Shown here piece after piece: positions 43,215-49,175 of a stretch of 49,175 bases of DNA. The stretch is from an uncultured Roseiflexus sp. Its GTDB lineage: Bacteria; Chloroflexota; Chloroflexia; Chloroflexales; Roseiflexaceae. Below the pieces are notes generated by a model, which searched no databases, was not told the origin of the DNA, and worked only from the letters and a program-made list of their open reading frames with translations. Position 1 is the stretch's first letter; every line of letters starts with the position of its first letter. The stretch spans positions 1-49,175 of the forward strand of contig CALGYB010000105.1 in assembly GCA_937935075.1 (NCBI GenBank), in the 5' to 3' direction. The position numbers and the translations under genes were made by a program.

Positions 43215-44273
43215 TTACCGGTCGGGCCAGTAGGAGACGAGCCGCCCCTGCGGGTTGTACAATCCGCCTGGATCGGTCTCCCGGTTGTTCCAGATCGATG
43301 CACTGCCGGTGTGCTTGAAAGCGCGCGTTTCACCCGGCGCCAGCGTGCCGCCGATGCCCTGGTGGATCTGGCTCCCCTTGAAACTGCACATGATCCAGCC
43401 GTCCAGATTGATCGGCTCGCTGCTGATGTTGCGCAGCGTCACCGTTTCCGTGCGCTTGTTGATCCCAACAATGAGCACCGGCGCATTTGGCGCTTTGGCG
43501 GCGTTGGGATCCGTTCGGCACTTGTTGTACGATGGCGGCGACGCCTGGTTCCCTGTGGCAGTGGGTGCGGCAGAAGGAGGGGGTGTGGCGGCGACAGGCG
43601 CGCGTTCGCCTTGCGGTGAGCGCAGCCGAACCGCGTTGCATGCGTCCGGCGCCCACAGCCCCGCCTGCGCTTCGCGCGCCGCGCGTTGCGCCGCCTTGAA
43701 CTGCTCCTGATACCGGTAGGGGGTTCGGAAGGTGTACTCGAAGCCATACCCCTGCGCAATAATCTCATAATTGATCAATCGTCCGTCGGGCAGCCAGACG
43801 AACCGCAGCAACCGATTGTACCGGTCGCGATCGCCCTGACTCGCGTCCGATTCGAGGAGCACGGTTTGACCGTCTGCCAATTCTGTGAGAAAGCGCGCGG
43901 CTTCACGCCCGAAGCACTCCACCGGGCGCGATGGATGGGTCGTCTCAGGCGTATCGACGCCGATCAGCCGGATGCGTCGCGTGCGTCCACTGCTCCCTGA
44001 GCCTGCCGAAGGGTTGAGCGTCACGTCGAGTGTGTCCCCATCGACAACAGACTTGACGACGGCACGTTCAAGACCGCTTGCCGGCATCGGCGGCGCCTGA
44101 ACGGTTTCAGTCGTTGCCGTCGGAAGCGGGGTTGCGGTGGCGGATTGTGCAACGCGCTGCGCCGGTTGCGCTCCTGCCGCGCCCGGACTGAGGGTTGCAA
44201 TCAGTGTGAACGTCAGCGCAAATGCGATAATGAGTCGGGAGACGCCGGGTGACGCTCTCCTGCGCCTGATCAT
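43215..44273 (-). CDS. Secreted thermonuclease with lamin-tail domain
   Basis: A 352-residue exported nuclease. The signal peptide is at about 1-35 (MIRRRRASPGVSRLIIAFAL and on). A Thr/Ala/Pro linker is followed by the staphylococcal-nuclease fold (about 68-210). DGDT is at 78-81, RIRLIGVDTPE gives the Asp107/Glu110 pair, and RDRYNRLLRF holds the catalytic Arg. The C-terminal lamin-tail domain (about 250-352: VTLRNISSEPINLDGWIMCS) is a beta-sandwich typical of secreted proteins. Two repeat-derived peptides are in frame: NPSAGSGSS (87-95), breaking the strand between TLDVTL and GRTRRIRL, and AVRLRSPQ (about 214-221) in the linker. ATG 44273 is chosen because the signal peptide starts there; a TTG at 44357 is an alternative. 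Confidence 0.82.
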   Translation of the reverse strand: MIRRRRASPGVSRLIIAFALTFTLIATLSPGAAGAQPAQRVAQSATATPLPTATTETVQAPPMPASGLERAVVKSVVDGDTLDVTLNPSAGSGSSGRTRRIRLIGVDTPETTHPSRPVECFGREAARFLTELADGQTVLLESDASQGDRDRYNRLLRFVWLPDGRLINYEIIAQGYGFEYTFRTPYRYQEQFKAAQRAAREAQAGLWAPDACNAVRLRSPQGERAPVAATPPPSAAPTATGNQASPPSYNKCRTDPNAAKAPNAPVLIVGINKRTETVTLRNISSEPINLDGWIMCSFKGSQIHQGIGGTLAPGETRAFKHTGSASIWNNRETDPGGLYNPQGRLVSYWPDR

Positions 44274-44588
44274 GTGTCGTGTCCCTGGGGAGTAAATAGG
44301 TCGATTGAATGTTTCCACGGTTTGAACTCCTTTCGGGTATGTGAATGTGTCTGCCAATCAGCAGCGCCGCTTGCGGTGAGCGCGCCGAACTGCTTGCGGT
44401 GAGCGCGCGCTGAGCCTGTCGAAGCGCAGAATCGGAAAACGCGCTGCTGCATGAGTCCTGGATTAAGATAAGGAAGGAGTGCTCGCCGGATTAAGCGACT
44501 ATCCGAAAAATCGCCCCATGAAAAGAATGCGGTCAGGCAGGCAACGGCGCTGCTTCGCCCATCCAACGGGCTTTTCCAGATAGGCGCC

Positions 44589-44804
44589 TGATACTCATGC
44601 GCGGTCAAATACTGCCGGGATGTGCAGCGGGATGCCGGGGCGCTGCGGACGAAAGCCTTCGCTGAGCAAGTGGAAGCCCTGCTGGGGCTACTGATGCCAG
44701 GGCGCAGTCTGCGTCCACGACACGCCTGCCGGTGCGCGTTGACCGTTGCGCCTTGCCCAACGAATGCGCAAACATCGTGGCTGACTGACCGCAAGTTCGT
44801 ATAA
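44589..44804 (-). repeat. Dispersed repeat copy E
   Basis: The reverse copy reads inward from TTATACGAACTTGCGGTCAG at the right end. The left end GATACTCATGCGCGGTCA is its inverted partner. The core matches copies B and C. The gene-free stretch 44274-45120 also holds a hairpin-type repeat (about 44497-44587) and the inverted repeat at 44908-44960. Confidence 0.75.
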
Positions 44805-44907
44805 GCAGGTATGGGGAACTATCGCCGATGAGTGAGCAGGTGCGGGCAGCACCGTGCGCATCGTAGTGAGGGCGCATCGGCGCCCTTTGTGCTCTCAGCC
44901 CTGCGTT

Positions 44908-44960
44908 CGCCGCATGACCGGCGCGCACGACTGGCATTGCGGCGCGCCGGTCATGCGGCG
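44908..44960. repeat. Perfect 19-bp inverted repeat
   Basis: CGCCGCATGACCGGCGCGC (44908-44926) is an exact complement of 44942-44960, with a 15-nt loop. No T-run follows on either strand, so an ordinary intrinsic terminator is unlikely. No family copy was found elsewhere in the window. Confidence 0.7.
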
Positions 44961-45120
44961 CTCATAGCCGCGCTGCCTCCGAGGGGCAGATGCTCTTCCC
45001 AACTCCGCGCTGCCGGACGGGACGTAGAATGACCGCGTCTGGCGATTCCTGGTCGGCTTGTTCGATCATGGCAGAAGACGCATCAGGCTTCGGATACACC
45101 GTCGTTCACCGCAGAACGGA

Positions 45121-45672
45121 TCACTCGAACAATGCGCTGACGGTGCAGGAGAAACCGGGCAGGAGATCAGGAAACGAAAGCATATCGTGTTCGGTGAAGG
45201 TGCGCGCACTGCCATCTGACATATATGCGACCACCTCGCGGGTGCGCGGGTAAATGGTCCACACGAGCGGCGTGCCAGCGCGCAGGAAATCTCGAATCTT
45301 CTCCCGAACTTCCTCCGCTGTTTCGTTGGGGGATACGACTTCGATGTCCAGGTCGGGGGCGAGATCCCAGAAGCCTTCTGGCACTCCGTCGGGCGGAATG
45401 CGCTCTCCCCGGACATACGAGACATCTGGCGCGCGCACCGTATCAGGATTGCGCGCGAGGAGATACCCCGCCTCGACGCCAACATATCCCCCGGTCGTCT
45501 GCCCGATCCAGAGGCGCAGCAATGTTGCGATGGCGGCTGCAATGGCGCCGTGTCGTCCACCTGGAGGCATGGTTTCGATCACCTCCCCGCGCACCAGTTC
45601 GCGACGCACATCGGCGCCCGGCAATTGCCAGAACTCCTGTGCGGTCATTATCTGGCGTGCCACCAGACTCAT
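45121..45672 (-). CDS. Uma2-family nuclease, intact
   Basis: A 183-residue Uma2 protein of the PD-(D/E)XK restriction-endonuclease-like fold. Family blocks in order: TAQEFWQLPGADVRRELVRGEVIE (about 9-33), GGRHGAIAAAIATLL (38-52), VRAPDVSYVRGERIP, the core DLDIEVVSPNETAEEVREKIRDFLRAGTPLVWTIYP (about 105-143) in which Asp/Glu and Lys supply the nuclease-like site. It is the only Uma2 in the window without a lesion. The role is unknown; a nuclease activity on nucleic acid is predicted from fold only. It is about 100 bp upstream of moeA on the same strand and has no obvious functional link. Confidence 0.85.
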   Translation of the reverse strand: MSLVARQIMTAQEFWQLPGADVRRELVRGEVIETMPPGGRHGAIAAAIATLLRLWIGQTTGGYVGVEAGYLLARNPDTVRAPDVSYVRGERIPPDGVPEGFWDLAPDLDIEVVSPNETAEEVREKIRDFLRAGTPLVWTIYPRTREVVAYMSDGSARTFTEHDMLSFPDLLPGFSCTVSALFE

Positions 45673-45776
45673 GGTTTACGCTCCCCTCGACTGATCCGGC
45701 TGCCGTCACGCCGATGACGGACTGCCCGGTTTTTTCACGACCCGAAGGCATACTGTTGCGCTCTGGAGGGGGTCTC

Positions 45777-47045
45777 TCATCGCATTATCATATCCGGCGG
45801 CGCCAACGGTCCGGTGAGCAGCGCCTCAAGTTCGGCGCCGGCCGGGTAAACCGCCGTTCCAGGCGGAACGACCAGCAGCGCATTGGCGCCCAGCATCGAC
45901 AACAACCGGCTGCTCCCCTGCCGTCCAGTGCTGTGTGCCACCAGCCGCCCTTCCTCCCAACTGACGATGACGCGCTGATATTCCGGGCGATCAGGAGGCG
46001 GCTGGAGTGGATCGCGCAGCATCACCCGCACCCGTGGTCGTTCAGGATGCGCGTCGCCTTGCAGTCGGCGAAGCGCAGGGCGCACGAACACCTCGAATGA
46101 CACGAGCGACGAAACCGGATACCCGGGCAATCCAAACGCCAGAAGCGGCGATGACCACGCCGAAGCGGGTCGTTCAATCGTCGCAAAGGTCATCGGCTTG
46201 CCCGGCTTGAACGCGATCCGTCCGAAATAGACAGTTCCCAGTTCTGCCAGCAGCGGCTTGATCAGGTCGCGCGTTCCCATGGAGACGCCGCCGCTCGTCA
46301 GCAATACATCGGCGCGATCGAGCGCCTCGAGGATCGCAGCGCGCTGCACATGCACATCATCGCGCGCAATACCAAGCGACAGCGCCAGACACCCGGCCTC
46401 ACGCGCCGCCGCCATCAAAGCGTAGCGGTTGCTGTCGCGCACGCCACCAGGAAAAACCTTGCCATCCGGCTCATACACCTCATCGCCGGTTGCCAGCACC
46501 GCCACAACCGGACGACGGTACACCTTTGCCCGGCCACGCCCCACGGTCGCCAGCAACCCGATCTCGGCGGCGCCAAGCGTCGTCCCGCGCGCCAGCACCA
46601 GTTGCCCGGCAGCAATGTCCTGTCCGACGGTATGAATGTTCTCTCCAGCGCGGGGGGGGCGCTGCACAATCAGATCGCCATCGTATTCCTCAGTCTGCTC
46701 TGCCATGATCACAGCGTCGGCGCCCTCCGGAATCGGAGCGCCGGTCATGATGCGCACGGCAGTCCCCGCTTCGACGCGTAACCCCGGCGTCGAACCGGCG
46801 GTCACCTCGGCCACCACCCGGCGTGGAGCATCGCCATCGGTGCTGCGTACCGCATACCCGTCAACCGCTGCCTTGGGCATGTCGGGCAGCGGTTCGACGC
46901 CGTAGACATCCTCCGCCAGCACCCGACCATCGGCGGATTCGCGGAGAATATCGACTTCTTCAACGCCAATTGGCGTCACCTGGGCAGTGATCAGGCGCTG
47001 CGCCTCATCGACCGAAACCATCGGATAGGGCGATTGGTGTTGCAT
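45777..47045 (-). CDS. moeA: Molybdopterin molybdenumtransferase MoeA
   Basis: A 422-residue enzyme that inserts molybdate into adenylated molybdopterin in the last step of molybdenum-cofactor synthesis. Domain features: SVDEAQRLITAQV at the start, PKAAVDGYAVRS (about 60-71), the MPT-binding block GVLATGDEVYEPDG-type (VVAVLATGDEVYEPDG), TSGGVSMGTRDLIKPLLAELG (about 255-275), and FGLPGYPVSSLVSFE. The C-terminal domain IV follows. ATG 47045 with GAGG eight bases upstream is preferred to 47102. It begins 13 bp after the trxB stop, so the two genes form an operon. Confidence 0.92.
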   Translation of the reverse strand: MQHQSPYPMVSVDEAQRLITAQVTPIGVEEVDILRESADGRVLAEDVYGVEPLPDMPKAAVDGYAVRSTDGDAPRRVVAEVTAGSTPGLRVEAGTAVRIMTGAPIPEGADAVIMAEQTEEYDGDLIVQRPPRAGENIHTVGQDIAAGQLVLARGTTLGAAEIGLLATVGRGRAKVYRRPVVAVLATGDEVYEPDGKVFPGGVRDSNRYALMAAAREAGCLALSLGIARDDVHVQRAAILEALDRADVLLTSGGVSMGTRDLIKPLLAELGTVYFGRIAFKPGKPMTFATIERPASAWSSPLLAFGLPGYPVSSLVSFEVFVRPALRRLQGDAHPERPRVRVMLRDPLQPPPDRPEYQRVIVSWEEGRLVAHSTGRQGSSRLLSMLGANALLVVPPGTAVYPAGAELEALLTGPLAPPDMIMR

Positions 47046-47058
47046 GGGTTGCGCCTCG

Positions 47059-48021
47059 TTATGCCGGCATCGCCGCAAGATCCGCCGACTTCTTCGCCGC
47101 ATGCTCCTGTTCGCTCAGGAACCAGGTCGCTTCCATTGCCGCTTTGCACCCCTCGCCTGCCGCTGTGATCGCCTGGCGGTAGATGTGATCGACCACATCG
47201 CCCGCTGCAAAGACCCCCGGAATGCCGGTGCGCGTCCGATGGTCGGCTACAATGTACCCGTTCTCGTCGAGTTCCAGTTGATCCTTGAACAGCGATGTGT
47301 TCGGAATATGACCAATGTACGGGAACACTCCATCGGTTTCAATGATCGAGACTTCACCGGTCTTGAGGTTGCGCACGCGCACGCCGGTCACCTTGTCGTC
47401 CCCCAGAATCTCCTCGACGACCGAGTTCCACACAAATGAGACCTTGGGGTTCGAGAATGCCCGTTCTTGCAGGATCGGATCGGCGCGCAGCGCGTCGCGC
47501 CGGTGCACAATCTTCAATTCAGAAACGTAGCGCGTCAGGAAGAGACCTTCATCCAGCGCGCTGTTGCCGCCGCCGACCACGACGACCTTCTTGTTGCGGA
47601 AGAAGAACCCGTCACACGTTGCGCAATACGACACGCCACGGTTCGCCAGCCGATCCTCGCCGGGAACGCCGAGTTTGCGCGGCGATGCGCCGGTTGAGAT
47701 GATCAGTGCGTCCGCCGTCACCTCCTCGCCGTTGTCGGGAAAGATGCGGAACGGGCGCTGCGACAGATCGACGCGCTCGACGATGGCATCCATGTAGCGT
47801 GCGCCGAAACGCGCTGCCTGCTTTTCCATATTATCGGCGAGTTCGAAGCCGCCGATCCCTTCAACGAAGCCGGGATAGTTCTCGACTTCGCTCGTCGTTG
47901 CGATCAGTCCCCCCGGCTGCAACCCGCGGATTACCAGCGGCTCGAGGTTGGCGCGCGCCGCATAGAGCGCCGCAGTCAGTCCCGCCGGACCAGAACCAAT
48001 AATGACAACTTTGCTGTGCAT
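47059..48021 (-). CDS. trxB: Thioredoxin-disulfide reductase
   Basis: A 320-residue flavoprotein that passes electrons from NADPH to thioredoxin. The FAD motif GSGPAGLTAALYAARA is at 9-24. The redox-active pair is Cys133-Ala-Thr-Cys136 in SYCATCDGFFF, the standard CATC. The NADPH-binding VVGGGNSALDEGLFL (about 150-165) and the C-terminal FAD loop GVFAAGDVVDHIYRQ are present. The length is normal. It precedes moeA by 13 bp on the same strand; there is no known direct link between the two. A short hairpin-free region separates it from the divergent lamin-tail gene. Confidence 0.93.
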   Translation of the reverse strand: MHSKVVIIGSGPAGLTAALYAARANLEPLVIRGLQPGGLIATTSEVENYPGFVEGIGGFELADNMEKQAARFGARYMDAIVERVDLSQRPFRIFPDNGEEVTADALIISTGASPRKLGVPGEDRLANRGVSYCATCDGFFFRNKKVVVVGGGNSALDEGLFLTRYVSELKIVHRRDALRADPILQERAFSNPKVSFVWNSVVEEILGDDKVTGVRVRNLKTGEVSIIETDGVFPYIGHIPNTSLFKDQLELDENGYIVADHRTRTGIPGVFAAGDVVDHIYRQAITAAGEGCKAAMEATWFLSEQEHAAKKSADLAAMPA

Positions 48022-48250
48022 GTTGCGGTCTCCCTGTACCTTGAATCAACGGCGCTTCTGCGCCGCCGCTCTTATGATGATACCACACCGGCAAAGGTTA
48101 CGCAGACAGATTCGCTATTCCTGTAGGACTCCGGCGCCCTTGCCTGCCACTCAATGAACCAGCGCAGGCAGGGATGATTGTCTGTCTTTCGTGAAGCGCG
48201 ATCCAATGGCACTATCTGCATGGCGTTTCATATGTGCGACGGGAGGCGGT

Positions 48251-49175
48251 ATGCGCTGGCTTGCTCTCGGACCAATCCTCCTTACGATCATCATAATAAT
48301 GGCAGTCGCGCCGACATCCACCACTGCTGCGCCAACTGCCCTGATCAACGAGTTCGTGCCTGCCCCGTCAAGCGGGCCGGAGTGGGTCGAGATCGTCAAC
48401 TACGGCGACACACCACTCGACATAAGCGGCTGGAGGATAGATGATGACACCCCTGGCGGCTCACAAACCGTCATACCCTCTGGCGTGCTTATCCCGCCAT
48501 ACAGTCTGATCGTCATCGAACTGAGCACGAATATTCTCAATAACACTGGATCCGACGCTGTGACCCTGATCGACGCTTCCGGCGTTGTTGTTGACAGTGC
48601 GCCCTATACGGCTGCAACGGTCGGCAAGAGTTTTGCGCGCTTCCCCGATGGGAGCGGCGTCTGGGTGAAGAGCGAGCCATCGCCAGGTGAGTGGAATGCG
48701 CCACCCGGACTGGCGCCATCCGCCACGCCGACATTGCCGCCTGATGACACTCCTGCTCCTGAGCCGTCGCCTACCGATGACCCATCGCCAACGGCGACGC
48801 CCGCCGATACCCCGGAGATTACGCCATCGGCGACGCCATCCAGCACCTCTGCAATACCGCCGACCGCAACCGGAACCGAGACCATCGAACCAACCGCAAC
48901 GCGGACGCCGACGGCGACCACCGAGCCAACTGCAACGTCCGAGCCGACCGCGACGCGCACGCCGACGGCGACCACCGAGCCAACTGCAACGTCCGAGCCG
49001 ACCGCGACGCGGACGCCGACGGCGACCACCGAGCCAACCGCGACGTCCGAGCCGACGGCGACGCGCACGTTATCCCCGACGCGCACCCCCTCGCCGACGC
49101 GGACGCCGACGGCGACCACCGAGCCAACCGCGACGTCCGAGCCGACGGCGACGCGCACGTTATCCCCGACGCGCA
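48251..49175 (+). CDS. Secreted lamin-tail-domain protein, 3' end cut by window
   Basis: A protein running off the right edge, at least 308 residues. GGGAGG at 48241-48246 and ATG 48251 open a signal peptide with the core ILLTIIIIMAVAP, cleaved near TTAA. Residues about 30-145 are a lamin-tail beta-sandwich: ALINEFVPAPSSGPEWVEIV, DISGWRIDDD, VIPSGVLIPPYSL, TVGKSFARFPDGSG. A Pro/Thr/Glu-rich region follows, with long 18-residue repeats at the window end. It is the second lamin-tail protein here, after the nuclease at 43215. Such domains are found in secreted and cell-surface proteins. No stop is reached inside the window, so the total length is unknown. Confidence 0.82.
   Translation, partial: MRWLALGPILLTIIIIMAVAPTSTTAAPTALINEFVPAPSSGPEWVEIVNYGDTPLDISGWRIDDDTPGGSQTVIPSGVLIPPYSLIVIELSTNILNNTGSDAVTLIDASGVVVDSAPYTAATVGKSFARFPDGSGVWVKSEPSPGEWNAPPGLAPSATPTLPPDDTPAPEPSPTDDPSPTATPADTPEITPSATPSSTSAIPPTATGTETIEPTATRTPTATTEPTATSEPTATRTPTATTEPTATSEPTATRTPTATTEPTATSEPTATRTLSPTRTPSPTRTPTATTEPTATSEPTATRTLSPTR
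48892..49175 (+). repeat. Tandem 54-bp repeat coding a Thr/Pro array
   Basis: The unit encodes TRTPTATTEPTATSEPTA (18 residues). After three near-identical units it changes to a longer one that includes TLSPTRTPSPTRTP, repeated to the edge. It is in frame with the lamin-tail gene. Its length is likely to vary between strains by slippage. Confidence 0.85.

Noticed and set aside
48604-49158. A 184-residue minus-strand frame full of VAVGVRV-type repeats.
   Set aside because: It is the antisense of the Thr/Pro repeat of the lamin-tail gene, which has a signal peptide, a ribosome site and a recognised domain.
1-49175. CRISPR arrays, tRNA and rRNA genes.
   Set aside because: No regular spaced repeats and no clear tRNA or rRNA motifs were found by reading; a tool-based search was not possible.

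Overview
This window looks like a chromosomal segment of a Chloroflexota bacterium, most probably a filamentous phototroph of the Roseiflexus type. The grounds are moderately high GC, several Uma2-family genes, lamin-tail and Pro/Thr-rich secreted proteins, a polyhydroxyalkanoate (PHA) locus, and many small dispersed repeats. The genus is inferred from protein flavour and repeats; no search was run.

Left part (1-9.9 kb). A Uma2 gene is broken by an inserted foldback element. It is followed by a GH5 lipoprotein and a sugar-nucleotide SDR, two copies of a dispersed repeat with terminal inverted repeats, and a minus-strand group made of a secreted DUF5107 protein, a frameshifted Uma2 and a UPF0210/DUF711 protein. 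Next come two convergent toxin-antitoxin modules, AbrB/PIN and HEPN/MNT.

Metabolic part (9.9-25.8 kb). It holds a ComB-like phosphatase and a GNAT acetyltransferase. A PHA locus follows: thiolase with a structured leader, acetoacetyl-CoA reductase and a convergent phasin-like gene. Beside it lie a large STAND-SARP regulator, an acyl/oxalyl-CoA ligase overlapping panE, an ECF sigma factor with a consensus promoter, a PreP-like M16 protease and an ABC ATPase.

Accessory block (25.8-40.2 kb). Eight plus-strand genes run almost without a break: a NYN/PIN-like nuclease, NurA, HerA, a three-TM protein with a large cytoplasmic part, two paralogous P-loop NTPases (one with an OmpR-type winged helix), a third P-loop ATPase, and a 1034-residue STAND-TPR protein. 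A convergent radical SAM/SPASM gene overlaps the last one. The layout (DNA-end-processing pair, possible nuclease effector, membrane sensor candidate, four signal NTPases) resembles a biological-conflict or DNA-processing system. It is the main candidate here for something undescribed.

Right part (40-49.2 kb). It carries more repeats, including a foldback element nested in another element, a hairpin-dense gene-free stretch that may be a structured RNA, a small membrane protein, a secreted nuclease-lamin tail protein with repeat-derived peptides, an intact Uma2, moeA and trxB, and a lamin-tail protein with a Thr/Pro repeat cut by the window end.
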